Assembly: GCF_028372415.1 (NCBI RefSeq)
Contig: NC_092872.1
Span: 87,642,613 to 87,706,612, forward strand
DNA from: Notamacropus eugenii
Lineage: Eukaryota; Chordata; Mammalia; Diprotodontia; Macropodidae
DNA length: 64,000 nucleotides
Direction of reading: 5' to 3'
In this document: piece by piece, positions 43,697 to 54,330 of the stretch
Numbering within the stretch: position 1 is the stretch's first letter
Layout of the letters: each line of letters begins with the position of its first letter
Program-made: the position numbers and the translations under genes
The notes under the pieces: generated by a model
Databases searched by the model: none
Told to the model about the DNA's origin: nothing
Seen by the model: the letters and a program-made list of their open reading frames with translations, nothing else

Positions 43697-44330
43697 GTAA
43701 TGTTAATTATGAGAGTTAAAGATCTTCCCCACCCATTAATGGGCCTGCCATTAATGGAAGCTTGATTAGGGGAGATTTGTTAACAAGCCCACACCTTTTG
43801 TTAATTTCTAGTGAGGTATTGGTTCTAAAGGGTTGTGATGAGCTTTAGCTCTGAAAAGTATATATATATGTGTGTGTGTGTATATATATATATGTGTGTA
43901 TATATATATATGTGTATATATATATATATATGTATACTTGGAGGTGAGGTGAGGTTTTATTTTGGGACTTACTCATTGGAAGTGTTTGGCCAGATGAGAC
44001 TCTGGGTAGCCCCTAAGGAGCTCCCTGGCTTTGTAAACCCACATGTTGGTGTTTTTCTCTCTGGAAACTATATATGTATGTAATGGTCAGACAGGTGAAT
44101 CAGTCTCTTGACCTGTGATGTATGTATTGCTTATGGTCAGACAGTTGGAAGCCCTGTCTGTTCATTGATCTTTGTTTCTCTGTATTTTCTCTGAAGCTCA
44201 GGGTGCTGACTTTTTCCCCTGCACTAAGTGAATGATAAATATGCTTGATTAAAGTGATTGCTGACCCCTCAAAAGTTGCTTTCCTTTTAGAAAAGCAGAT
44301 CTAAGAACCTGTACAGCAGGCCCTCCTATG
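43697..44330 (+). mobile_element. LTR-like element, different family from X
   Basis: Starts near 'tgttaattatgagagttaaa'. The right part has 'gataaatatgcttgattaaa' and 'gattgctgacccctcaaaag', as in LTR R/U5 regions. It contains a TATG/TATA microsatellite at 43858-43938. Exact ends and flanking repeats are not resolved. Fossil, no coding content. Confidence 0.5.
43858..43938 (+). repeat. TA/TG microsatellite
   Basis: Alternating TATA and TGTG blocks. Confidence 0.95.
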
Positions 44331-44504
44331 GATGCCAGAGTCCTTGCTGATTCAAGAAGTGACACCAGAGACCATTTCTTACAACTCTTGGATGAAATAA
44401 TAATATTAGAATTAAGATAGAAAGCTGAACTATGCAATTCTTACTTGGTTTCTCCATTTTCCTCTAAGGAGAAAACTCTGGATTAGAAATGACAGCAGAA
44501 TTCA

Positions 44505-45060
44505 AATCAAATCAGTAAGCATTTATTAAGTACCAGGCACTGAGTTAAAAGTACTAGGGACACAAATGCAAGCCAAAAGAAAGAGTCCCTGCCTTCAAGG
44601 GACTTACTTTTTAATGGGGGTGGTGGGCAAAGGGAGAGACACAATATATAAACTGTCACTGCAAAGGTGGGAGAGAGGGAAGCCACCCTCCTGGGGACGT
44701 GGTTGTTGTTTGTCCTTTGTCCCCAACATGGACCAATAACATCATAAGGGTGATGTCTTGACTTTCGAGTGAATTGGCAGAGCTATGCAAAATCATCAGC
44801 CTAACTCTCTCCTCCAGAGTCATCAGAGTCCAGTGGCAAGACATAAAGCAAGATAACTGGTTATGGCAATGTACATAGTGGTCAAATCTGGAGAACGGAG
44901 GATGGTTGATTTGGATCCCTCTTCAAAATGGAGGTTGAAGAAGGGAAAAGGCAGTAGAAACACAGTGGTAAAGTCTACAGAGTGAAGCTTGCCAGATCTG
45001 GTCCCTTTCTCAAAGTTCCATGACAAACTGACCAATGGTGAAAGGGACCTCAGGGGTAGA
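44505..45060 (-). mobile_element. L2-tailed composite repeat, copy C
   Basis: Reversed L2 tail ('agcatttattaagtaccagg', 'cttcaagggacttacttttt'), then the non-coding body with the module 'ggatggttgatttggatccc' and 'cttcaaaatggaggttgaag' (44903-44940). It is split by an RTE-tailed SINE at 44695-44885. Confidence 0.6.
44695..44885 (-). mobile_element. RTE-tailed SINE (short form)
   Basis: 'gttgttgtttgtcctttgtc', 'gtgatgtcttgactttcgag', 'ctctcctccagagtcatcag' and 'aagataactggttatggcaa'. Confidence 0.8.
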
Positions 45061-45284
45061 TGGAGAGGGCAGCATGTTTTCCTAGAAGAAATGTATACCT
45101 ACAGATAGTTAAATAGTCAGCACTTAAATTTTATATTTCAAATGTTTTTTATATTGCTTTTTTTTAAACATAGTGCTGAGTGTTAGAGGATTACAAAGAA
45201 AATACTGGAAGAAGGCAATATCCAAGGATACTAGTGACATGACCAAATGAGACACCCATAATACTGGATGGTGAGGGACTTGAA

Positions 45285-45512
45285 GATCATGCCATCTGAG
45301 GATCAGTTGATGTTTAGCCTGGAGAACAGAATACTTAGAAACTCCATGATTCAGTCTTCAAGTATTTGAAGGATTATCACTTGAAAGGGGAATGAGAGTT
45401 GTTCTATTTTACCTCTGGGGACCAAATGAGGAGCAAATGTAGTCCAGTAGAGTTATCCAAAAGTGGAATTGGTTGCCTTCAGAGGTAGTGATTTCCCACT
45501 CACTATAAATTT
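45285..45512 (+). mobile_element. L3/CR1-like LINE, 3' part, sense
   Basis: 'gttgatgtttagcctggaga', 'gtcttcaagtatttgaagga', 'ccaaaagtggaattggttgc' and 'cttcagaggtagtgatttcc' follow the sense order of CR1/L3 ORF2 ends. Confidence 0.75.
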
Positions 45513-45524
45513 TTCTCTACCTCT

Positions 45525-46158
45525 CCACAATTATTAAGCATTTATTTTCTCTTTCACCTAGGAAAAACTAGAAGAAAAAGAAATACAAAGCCTTTGTAAT
45601 ATGCGTAGTCAAACAAAACAAAATTCTCACATTGGACACGTCTAATATGATTAACTAATACATATTATGTCATTATAGAATATATTACTCATACACATGC
45701 ATACATATAAGTATCTCTGTATCTATATATAAATGTATATTTATACACAAGCACATACACGTATTCTGTATCTTGAGTCTATTACCTCTCTGTTAAAGAT
45801 GGATTGAAACATTATCATGGTCTCCCTCAAATGATGCTTCATCATTGCATTGATTATAGTGTTTGTAGTTCTTAAGTCTTTAAAAAATTGTCTTTACATT
45901 GTTATTCTTGTATGAATTCTTCTCATGCTCTCATGTTCGCTCTTCCTAAATTCATAAAGTCTTCCTAGGTTTCTCTGGAACTTCACCTTTCATTGCTTCT
46001 TAGGGCACAATAGTATCCCATTACGTTACTGCAGCATAATTTGTTCAACCGTTGCCGAGTTGATGGGCATCCCTTTAGTTTCCAGTTCTTTGTTTATAAA
46101 TTGTTATAAATGTTTTTGTACACAAGTCCTTTTCCTCTTTCTTTAATTAATATCTTTA
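45525..46158 (-). mobile_element. L1 3' end, older copy
   Basis: 'gcttcttagggcacaatagt' (reverse of the EYYCAI region), 'ccgttgccgagttgatgggc', 'ttccagttctttgtttataa' and 'tgtttttgtacacaagtcct'. The 3' UTR part spans 45530-45890. More diverged than 38446-39487. Confidence 0.82.
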
Positions 46159-46161
46159 GAA

Positions 46162-46322
46162 CAGGGGTTGGCAAATCTGGCCAGCTGCTGGTTTTTGTAC
46201 CACCTACTAGCTAAGAATCATTTTTGCCTTTTAAAATACAATAAAACTCTATTTAAAAAAGGTAAAAACCCTTTTTAGCTGGGAACAGATTTGACCTTGC
46301 AAATCATTTGCTGCTCCCTACT
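46162..46322 (+). mobile_element. hAT-Charlie-like MITE
   Basis: Left end 'caggggttggcaaatctggc', middle 'gctggtttttgtaccaccta', right end 'caaatcatttgctgctccct', which is a worn inverted match to the left end. Confidence 0.6.
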
Positions 46323-46359
46323 TTAGGATATCACAATAGATTTGGAATCAATGGCTGGT

Positions 46360-46440
46360 TGAGATTTTGAAGATGTTCAACTACTAGTGGTACCTGGCCT
46401 CTGGGGACCTTTCTAGTTCTGAGATTCTATGATTCAGTAA
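46360..46440 (+). mobile_element. L3/CR1-type 3' terminus
   Basis: 'ggggacctttctagttctga' and 'gattctatgattcag', the repeat-like ending of CR1/L3. Confidence 0.6.
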
Positions 46441-46800
46441 ACTCTTGAGAAAGAGAAGAACCTAAGCTGGAACAAATATCATCTGCTTCAAAGCTGGGTA
46501 GCCTAAAATTTCTCATGGATATTCACCAGCAAATCTTATGGAGTTTACAAGTTACTACCTGGCTTAGTGAAGGTGAATTTACAAACACTGAGAGAATGAG
46601 AGAACATACAGCACTCTAAAGCTTTAAATAAAGATTCTGTAATACAATTAGTTCCTCTATAATGCTTGTTTTGAAAATGTGAATTTGTTTTAGTGAAACT
46701 GGTATATTTGGGAAGAATTTGATCATAGCACATATTTCTTCTTTGCTTATGTGTAATTTTGTGAAACAGTAAGAACCCAGGAAAATGTACCTCTTCATTG
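46441..46800. other. unassigned stretch
   Basis: Two overlapping minus-strand open frames of 60-93 codons here match nothing known. Confidence 0.4.
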
Positions 46801-47305
46801 TGTGAGAAATAATTATTAATAACCAATAATTTGGGGGGATATTTAGAGCTCTCCCCTTCTTCTAAAGTCCTTTAAAAGTTCAGTCTGAAGAAGATTAACC
46901 AATAATGAGATTACATTGACTCTCTTTGATCTTGGTCAGACCCCATCCAACCTTGCAAAGAATTTAATCTATGGTGGGAAAGGCCTTTATGTTCTGCTCA
47001 GGGTTAAGTGGGGTATACATTCTTTGAACTGATAGCCTAAATTTTTGAGATTGTCTAGTATGGAGATACTTTCCCTATCCAAGAGATACTCAGCCCTTCA
47101 TTTTAATGTAGCCCACCTCCAATCCAATTAGATTTGATCACTGTTTGATGGACCATCTATTGTTTTGAAGGGTATATAAACTGTGAGTCTGCCATCACGA
47201 CTGTCATTGGTCCAAGAGAGGTAGTCAAATGACCATCCTTTTATTAATAAGAATTATTAATAAAATTATCAAATTACCCAGAAATTATGTCACAACTATA
47301 ATTCA
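46801..47305 (+). mobile_element. solo LTR, family X copy b
   Basis: Starts 'tgtgagaaataattattaat'. It shares with copy a 'agtcctttaaaagttca', 'agggtatataaactgtgagt', 'catccttttattaataagaa' and 'aattacccagaaattatgtc'. Same strand as copy a and 4.1 kb from it, but with only unrelated old repeats in between. Fossil. Confidence 0.72.
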
Positions 47306-47795
47306 CAAGTTTCAATCCTTCCTTTGATCTAGACAAAGAACACCTATGGCCATTTTTCACCTAATCTTTCTCACAAACTAAAGATTCATGAAAAGCAACA
47401 GGTGGTTCAGGCATTGACCCTTAGGATCATTTAGGACTAAAAAGGAGAGAAGGTTACTGGTCTACAAGTGAATAGGAGTCACAATGGCTATTGGACTTCA
47501 GTTGATAGTGGTAATGATCATTGTGGTTCTTAAGCTTCGATACTGGATCAGCCCAATTGTTCCCAAGTCCCATTCTTTGTGCTGCTGCTAGGTCATGGAA
47601 AGAAAAATGAAAAAGATACAGCTCAAGGAAAAGAAGGGTCCTTTTATCCTATTTCATAACTATTGGTTCCTAGCAAAGTAGTAAGAGGATCCTCTTGGCC
47701 CTAGATGAAAGGGGAAGAGGTAATTTGCATCACTGTCAGGATCATTAGAAATTGCTTAGCCAATCTCTGTCTCTGTGATTCATCTCCTAGGGTCC
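47306..47795. other. unassigned stretch
   Basis: Nothing recognised. Confidence 0.4.
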
Positions 47796-47965
47796 TATAT
47801 GTTTTGCATGATTCCACATGTATAACCTATATCAAATTGCTTTCATCTCAGGGAAGAGGGGGGAAAGGGAGAAGGAAGGGAGTTAGAGAATGTGGAACTC
47901 AAAATTTTAAAACAACAAATGTTAAGATTTGTTTTTACATGTAATTGGGGAAAAATACATTATTC
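47796..47965 (+). mobile_element. L1 3' UTR end
   Basis: 'ataacctatatcaaattgct', a purine run, 'actcaaaattttaaaacaac' and 'ttgtttttacatgtaattgg' match the L1 ends at 11307, 50012 and 61510. Confidence 0.82.
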
Positions 47966-48534
47966 ATTTCAAGAGAACAGCAATTCCAAGAGGTGAAAAG
48001 ATAATCAAAAGGCACCTGGCTATACATTTACTGAGAAGAAATCCTAATGCCATGTAGTGTCATCCAAAAAGTAAGAATCTGCCAACCATACAAAGAAATA
48101 ATGTATTTGGATTTGCATTTTATTTAAAGGGCTTTTGCAATCTGACTTTACCTCTCTGCCTTCAGCTTTCCCATAGGATATTTTCAGGATTGTCCAATTG
48201 TTTGGTTTTTTTTTTTTAGGTCAGGACTATAGTCTCTGAGACTATGCCCTTCCTGATTTAGCTAAATGTCTGTCTCTATCCCTCCATTCAGATGGTCCAT
48301 TATATTTCCAGCATTGTCTTTCTGAATAAGACAAAGGTTGTTGATCTGTAGTTTTCCAGATGACTGCTGGAGAGCCTGTTGATTATGGCAGGACCTTTAA
48401 CTCCTCTTTAATATTGAATTAGAGCATGATTGTATCTCTCCTGTTTCCAGAGATACCAATGATGGATTTTGTTTGGTTGTGATGCTGTGCTAACCCAGGC
48501 TGACTTTTGCAATGCATGTTGGAGTTATTTTCAC
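47966..48534. other. mostly unassigned
   Basis: Part of 48160-48530 may be worn L2. Confidence 0.35.
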
Positions 48535-48752
48535 TGTCTTTCAGGATCCTGCCCCTTTGCCAACAAATTAATCTTCTTAAAGCACCATTTCAATCAGTCC
48601 CTTTTCTCCCAACTCCCTCCTCAAAAACTTTCAATTGGTTTGACTTGTCTATAGAACCAAATTTCTCAGGTTGATATTTAAAGCCTACCTGAATCTCATC
48701 CTGCCTGACCTTTCTATCCTTACCTCCTATTATTTCCCTGCATATGCTAATT
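48535..48752 (+). mobile_element. L2 fragment, left of an inserted MIR/Ther
   Basis: 'tcttaaagcaccatttcaat', 'atatttaaagcctacctgaa' and 'cctgcctgacctttctatcc' resemble the L2 ORF2 end. L2 3' text seems to resume at 49035. Confidence 0.55.
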
Positions 48753-48754
48753 AG

Positions 48755-49030
48755 TAATAATAACCCCAATAATAATTATAATAACTGGCACTTATATAGC
48801 TCTTTAAATTTTGCAAAGTTCTTTGCAAATATCTCATTTTATCCTCACAAAAACTGTGGGAGGTCAATATTATTACATTCTACCTTTTACAGATGAAAAA
48901 ACTGAGGCAGAGGAGGGTTAAGTCAAGGGTCACACTTCTAGTAAGTAACTAGTAAGTATCTGAGTAAGCATTTGAATTCAGGTATTCCTGACTCTCAGAC
49001 CAGTATTCTATCTCCTCTATAACTTAGCAA
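48755..49030 (-). mobile_element. MIR/Ther-type SINE, long form
   Basis: 'ataataactggcacttatat', 'ctttgcaaatatctcatttt', 'cttttacagatgaaaaaact' and 'cagaccagtattctatctcc'. Confidence 0.78.
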
Positions 49031-49034
49031 GTAT

Positions 49035-49300
49035 TCTCAATTCCAGACGAGGTATCTCACTGCCCTGTAAATACAAGTTGCTTTTACACATTTATGTATT
49101 TTTATTTAACTCATATCATATCCCTTTGCCTATACAGATTTTGTCATTTTTCAAGGTCCTCCGAGAAAACCTTGCTGATCTTTCCTTTCTCTGAACACCT
49201 GTAGTATTTGTATTGGCTTTATCACCTGTTTGACATTTATTTACACTTGAGTATTGCTAGTTTAACTTTTCATATGTATCTGCCTTTCCAAATGAGGGAC
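49035..49300 (+). mobile_element. L2 fragment, right of an inserted MIR/Ther
   Basis: 'tttcaaggtcctccgagaaa', 'accttgctgatctttccttt' and 'cacctgtagtatttgtattg' resemble L2 3' UTR. Confidence 0.45.
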
Positions 49301-49301
49301 A

Positions 49302-49380
49302 GTGTGGCCGAGTGGCTAGATAAACTAGCCTTAGAGTCAGGACTACCTGGGTTCAGATCTTGAACTCTGATATGAATGGT
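49302..49380 (+). mobile_element. MIR/tRNA-derived SINE head
   Basis: 'gacagtgtggccgagtggct' looks like a tRNA A box, and 'acctgggttcagatctt' like a B box. There is no acceptor stem, so it is a SINE head and not a tRNA gene. Confidence 0.65.
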
Positions 49381-49664
49381 TTTCTAAAAATCTTATTATC
49401 AGTTTTAAGCTATTAAAGCATTAAATTGCAGTAAGACTTTTGAGAAACCTTGTATATTAGCTGTAGGTTCATGGTTAAAGCATTTAATCTCTCAGTGCCC
49501 CAGGTAGTCCTAAAAGACTAAGTTGTAGATGAGCTGCCAATCTTCACTGGTAGAGGGAGTTTCTCTACTGGGAAATTCCTACTACAAAGCAATCATAGAT
49601 TAGACCCTTCTGCTCTTCCCGCCCCCCCAAAAAATATCTTTCTAAAGTTAATGTAGATTCATTA
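49381..49664. other. unassigned stretch
   Basis: Nothing recognised. Confidence 0.4.
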
Positions 49665-49914
49665 AGGGTAGTTGTTCAGTCATGTCTGATTCTTTATGAC
49701 CCGATCTTGGGATTTTCTTGGCAAAGATACTGGAGTGGTTTGCCATTTCCTTTTCCAGCTCATTTTGCAGATGAGGAAACTGAGACAGAGTTAAGTGACT
49801 TGCCCAGGGTCACACAGCTAGTAAGTGTCTGAGGCCAGATTTGAACTCAGGAAAATGAGTCTTCCTGATTCCAAATCCAGTGCTCTATCCATTGCAGCAT
49901 CTAGTTACCATTAA
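49665..49914 (-). mobile_element. Mar1-type CORE-SINE, full length
   Basis: 'gttgttcagtcatgtctgat', 'tggcaaagatactggagtgg', 'gcccagggtcacacagctag' and 'gtgctctatccattgcagca'. Very close to the family consensus, hence young. Confidence 0.93.
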
Positions 49915-50011
49915 GGGCAGAGGTGTTTAGTTCTCCTTTTTTCCTCCTTCCTTCCTCCTCCACTGTATTCACTGACTTGTTAAACAAATATTTATCAAAA
50001 ATCTATGTGCA

Positions 50012-50151
50012 TATATAGCTTATATCAGATTGCATGAAGTCTTGGGGAGGGGGTGAAAGGAGAGGAGAAGGTGAGGGAAGGGGAAAATTTAGAACTCAAA
50101 ATCTTATAAAAGTGAATGCTGAAAACTACAAATGAATTAATTAAAAAAAAG
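50012..50151 (+). mobile_element. L1 3' UTR end, 140-bp insertion
   Basis: Flanked by exact 14-bp repeats 'aaaatctatgtgca' at 49998-50011 and 50152-50165. Contains 'tatatcagattgcatgaagt', a purine run, 'actcaaaatcttataaaagt' and an A run. Confidence 0.93.
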
Positions 50152-50165
50152 AAAATCTATGTGCA

Positions 50166-51354
50166 AAGAATTATCCATGTGGAGACAATAGTTGATGACT
50201 TTGGGATGAATGAGATCAGCAAAGGAGGATACTTAGAAAGACAAGGGAAAAGGAAGATAGAGGAAGAAAGTTGAGAACAAGGTCTTCAGGAATATTTTCA
50301 TGTTGGCATGGAAGAAGAGACTTCTTAGAAGGAGACTGAGAAATCCTAATTGACATAAGTAGGTAAAGCAAGCTAGCCTTTGCTCCCAGACAAGGCCAAA
50401 TTGACCCCACAAGTAACTGGGAAGTAGCTGCAGGAGTCCACTGGGAAGGTGAAGGCAAGAAGGGCAGTCATCACTGAAGTCTACATACTCCTTGAGCAAA
50501 TTTTGTTCATTTGCTACTGCAGGAAGGTTCTGCTGGGTTGGGGAAAGCAGAATCTGGACTTGTTCCATCTTCCCACACTCAAGGAGGTTCTAACACCCTG
50601 GGGAGCTCCCACCGAGCAGAACTAAGAGGAGGTCTGTGTTTGGAGCTATAGTAGAATTTAGGGGCCAAGAATTAATTTGACATATTGGGTAAGATACTGG
50701 ACATGGAATCAAGAAGACTTGGGTTCCAAAATCATCAAAGAAAGAGGAAAAGGATCCAAATGTGCAAAAACACTTATGGTGACAATTTTTCAGCCATGTT
50801 TATATCAAATCTAGTTCAGCGCATGACTTCCCGCTTTCCTTCTGGATCTCAATCCCAGTGGGTAATACCTCCATCTCTCCAGTCTCCTCTAAATGTTGAG
50901 TTCATCCCCAAACCTCCATTTGAGGAAGCACTTGTGTTGGCAAGGTTACTTCAAACCTGTTTCAGCTTATGACTTCTTGGATTCCTAAACCATGCCTTTG
51001 TGGTTTAGGCAGGGGGGAGTTCCAGCCTTTTGCTTGGGTCCAGACCTCAAGCCACCATCAGCATGTATTACACTTGTCTATGGCAAGTGATACGAGAGAG
51101 AGGATCAACTCCTCTTCTATTTCTACCTTCCTCGGGCCCTATTTGGTAATTACTAAATAGTAACTGTTTCTCTTTTACCCAGGAACCCTGAGGGTCTTCC
51201 TCTCCCACTATGATTTATTTTATTATTTGTTTTTATTAAGAGTGACCATCCCTTGAGTAACTATTTAAAGAGGCCTATTCATTGAATAAGTGTATCTCAC
51301 TCAAAATGAGAATCTGATAAGACCTAGGTCTAAAATGATCAGGTTCTCCCATGG
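50166..51354. other. unassigned 1.2-kb stretch
   Basis: No family recognised. Overlapping open frames on both strands (111 codons minus at 50233-50568, 95 plus at 50685-50972) have no known match. Confidence 0.38.
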
Positions 51355-51545
51355 TATCCTAGGCCATCTCCAGTCATCCTGAAGAATATCAGGCCACTAG
51401 ATCCAGATGGCTCAGGAGAAAAAAGTGAGGTTGGTGACCTCGCACAGCCCTCCCTCACTCAAATCAAAGTCAACTACAAGTGATGTCCTCATCTTGTTAT
51501 CATGGTCCTCTTTGAGAACGAAGGACAAACGCAATAACAGCAACT
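51355..51545 (+). mobile_element. RTE-tailed SINE (short form, with full 5' block)
   Basis: 'ctccagtcatcctgaagaat' start, 'ccagatggctcaggagaaaa', 'ctcgcacagccctccctcac', 'gtcctctttgagaacgaagg' and a CAA-rich end. Close to the consensus. Confidence 0.88.
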
Positions 51546-51609
51546 TGGGATGCTAAAATGGGATAGGAATAGTCTATCTGGGATTTAGTATGAACGACTA
51601 ATTGATTAA

Positions 51610-52010
51610 AAAAAAAATTCTATGTTCTCTATATCTTGCCCCAAGAGCCTCTTCACCCTATAAGATCACCTCAGTTCTGGAACTCACACCTTGTCAGTAC
51701 CCTCTGCCCCTGGGGTCCTGCCCTCTGATTGGAAGTTGGAGAGATCCTCCCAGAAGCACCATTTTAGGAGAGTACCCAGGTCACCATCTCTTCATTTCCC
51801 ATCCAGCTATACTTCAGACTTCTCCATCATGCTCCACCCCCAAGGGGCTTTTGTTCCCTTTCTGATTTTTCAGCTTCCTTTTGTGTGTTGTCTTCCCCCA
51901 TTAGACTGTAACCTCCATGAAGGCAAGAACTATTCTTTTCTTTCCTTTGGCATAATGACTGGCATACAGTCGGTGCTTAATAAAGGTTTATTAACTGACT
52001 CTTCCCTTTA
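51610..52010 (+). mobile_element. L2-tailed composite repeat, copy B (sense)
   Basis: Body module 'cctcccagaagcaccatttt' and 'caccatctcttcatttccca' (51744-51805) is the reverse of the copy A module. It is followed by 'tttcagcttccttttgtgtg', then an L2 tail: 'cccattagactgtaacctcc' and 'tcggtgcttaataaaggttt'. It joins the body directly to an L2 3' end, with no ORF2. Confidence 0.7.
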
Positions 52011-52129
52011 ATAGAAAACACCTACAAACAGCCTTTTACAGTCTTCATATCACATACCCCAACATCTTTTCAATCTAGCTTCTAAATGAACTACTCAGCT
52101 AAAATTACTTTCTCCAAGATTAATCCGAA

Positions 52130-52884
52130 ATTCTCATTCGCATCCTATATCCAGTCCTACAACACCAGCTGATTGCTGGACACATATACCTGGATGTCCT
52201 ATAAACATTTCAAACTCCATATCTAAAACAAAATTCGTAATTCTCTGCTCTTCCTCCTCTCTGCCAAATTCCCCTCCCTTCCAAACTTCCCTATAAATAT
52301 TTAAGCTACCAATAGCTTTCTTTCAATCACCTCGGTGCAAAAAACTTGGAGTCGTTCTGGATTCATATCTCACTAATCATATCCGATTGTCTGCCAAATC
52401 TTCTTGGTTTTGCCTTCATAACATATTTCATATTTACCACTTTTTCTCTACTCACATGACCATAATGCTAGTTCAGACCCTCATCACTTCTTGCCTGGAT
52501 TATTCTTAGCAGTCTCTTATTTGTACTGCTGATATCCAGTCTCTCCCCTTGCCAATCTATCCTCTGTATAGCTGCCAAAATAATGTTCCTAAAGGAAGAG
52601 TCTGGACATATTATTCCCCTGCTCAAGAATCTTTTGTAGATCCATTTTCTCTGGAATAAGGAACAAAAGCCTCTGACATTTAAAGTCCTTAATAATCTTG
52701 CTTAGTCTACTTTTTTCTAGGCTGATTTCACATGAATCCCCTTCATGTGCTCTCTTTCCAGTGAAATTGTCTTACTTGCTACTGCTGAAAGTCAGCCTTC
52801 ACCTCTTGCCTCCATGCTTTGAATGCAACTCCTCCTCATCTCCATCTTTTGGTGTTCCTAGCATCCTTCAAGGCAACAAGGAAA
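52130..52884 (+). mobile_element. L2 LINE, ORF2 part, interrupted
   Basis: 'tacctggatgtcctataaac', 'ccagtctctccccttgccaa', 'tgccaaaataatgttcctaa' and 'atctccatcttttggtgttc', to 'ctagcatccttcaaggca'. It resumes at 53366. Confidence 0.78.
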
Positions 52885-53365
52885 GGCTCAAACATTAAGC
52901 ATTTACTATGGGCCAGGCACTGTACTACGCATTGAAGATAAAATACAGGAAAAAAATAAAGACAGCTGCCTCAAGGAGCTTATATTCTAACGGGGGAGAC
53001 AACAGACAAAAGGGAGCTGAAGAGCTTCAAGGAGAGGCAAAGGCACCTTCATGAGGGCATGGGGTTGATGAAAACTCTGGAAAGTCATAGGCACAGCCAT
53101 GAGGGGAATAAAGAGTCCTCCCCAAAATGGAGGCCCTGGAATGAACTCAGCAATGAGAGAAGGGAACCAGCAAGGCAGAGTGATGTTTCAGAGTGAAAAG
53201 GTCTAAGGTGTAGATGGACATTCCAGAGGGAGCAGACCCCAGGTGCTGAGGGAAGTTTCAGAGTGAAGGACGGTGCCAATGGTGGTAATGTCTGGAGAGT
53301 CAGAAGCAGAGCTGAGAGGGGAATGAAGGTTGACCAGCCTAGGCCTCTTCCCAAAATGGAAGATC
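52885..53365 (-). mobile_element. L2-tailed composite repeat, copy D (two modules), inside L2
   Basis: Reversed L2 tail ('catttactatgggccaggca', 'caaggagcttatattctaac'), then the body with modules at 53105-53160 ('cctccccaaaatggaggccc') and 53318-53364 ('cctcttcccaaaatggaaga'), about 210 bp apart. It splits an L2 whose text continues on both sides, so it moved as a unit. Confidence 0.68.
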
Positions 53366-53435
53366 TTACTTATCTCCTAAAGGAAGCTTTCCTGATTCCT
53401 CTATCTTTTAGTGCCCTCTTCCTCCTCAACTTATC
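53366..53435 (+). mobile_element. L2 LINE, remainder
   Basis: 'ctcctaaaggaagctttcct' and 'ttagtgccctcttcctcctc' continue the copy from 52884. Confidence 0.7.
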
Positions 53436-53500
53436 CTGGGTCATCTCCAGTCATCCTGATGAATATCTGGTCACTGGACCCCGTTCCAACGTATGGTCCC
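53436..53500 (+). mobile_element. RTE-tailed SINE, 5' fragment
   Basis: 'ggtcatctccagtcatcctg' and 'tatctggtcactggacccc', the start of the family seen at 51355. Confidence 0.65.
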
Positions 53501-53594
53501 TTACCTGACTCATCCTGTGTGCAAAAAGTCCTAAATCTAGCTCTGGGTAAGTGAACCAGCAGAAGGTAGGATCAAACAAAGAAGTATTAAGAGA

Positions 53595-53727
53595 GAAGAG
53601 GAATGAGGACAATTAGGGGACAGTGTATTTGAACTCAGGCCTCAGACACCTACTAGCTCTGTGACTCTAGGCAAGAAACTTAACTCTGATTGCTCTCCTT
53701 TCCCCCTAAAAAAAAAAAAAAAAAAAG
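53595..53727 (+). mobile_element. short A-tailed CORE-SINE, sense
   Basis: 'gaactcaggcctcagacacc', 'gtgactctaggcaagaaact' and 'ctctgattgctctcctttcc', then an uninterrupted A run of about 20. This sense copy defines the A tail of the short SINE family. Confidence 0.85.
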
Positions 53728-53804
53728 ATTGATAAGCAAGATCCAATGCCTCAGAGTCCAAGTAGAATGAAAACTGAGAAAAGATCCTCACACTTGGTGA
53801 TTAG

Positions 53805-54010
53805 CAGGCCATGGGTGACCTTTAGGAAATATTATTTATGTCACACTTCAAGGTTTGCAAAGTGGTTTCTTCAGAACGACACTGAGATAATTATCACATG
53901 TTTGTACTCCTTTATAGAAGAGGAAATAGGTGTACGTGGCTGTGTTGGGACTTAAACTTGTTTCCTGACTCCAGTTCCAGCCTCTTTTTACTAAACTGCC
54001 TGACCTCTCA
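53805..54010 (-). mobile_element. MIR-type SINE
   Basis: 'ttcaaggtttgcaaagtggt', 'tatagaagaggaaataggtg' and 'cctgactccagttccagcct'. Confidence 0.65.
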
Positions 54011-54189
54011 AAACAACTCTAATAGTATGGTGGAGAGAGGCACTGGATTCCAAATGAGTTAGATGGCAAGAAAATAGAGGCAATGAGCATTTGCTATTCA
54101 TTTGCTACTCAGATTATTAGATCAACACTACCATTCCTGGAAAAGGACGTGACCATCGATTGCTGTACTATACTTGAGACTATTCTCTC

Positions 54190-54309
54190 TAACTTTCCTG
54201 TTTAAAATAATCCTCCCTGCTATCACTTTTGTGGATGAGTGGTTTTTTCTTATTACAATATAAAGTACTTGAGGGCAAGGATTACTTGCTTGCTTGTAAT
54301 TGTATTCTT
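54190..54309 (+). mobile_element. L2 3' end fragment
   Basis: 'aagtacttgagggcaaggat' with following text of the L2 3' UTR type. Confidence 0.5.
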
Positions 54310-54330
54310 ATCTCTTAGGGGAAAGGGAAG

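Noticed and set aside
42181-47305. A complete provirus between two like LTRs
   Set aside because: The interval contains only unrelated old repeats and no retroviral region, so two solo LTRs is the simpler reading.
49302-49360. A tRNA gene
   Set aside because: A-box and B-box-like words are present, but there is no acceptor stem pairing and the text continues as a SINE.
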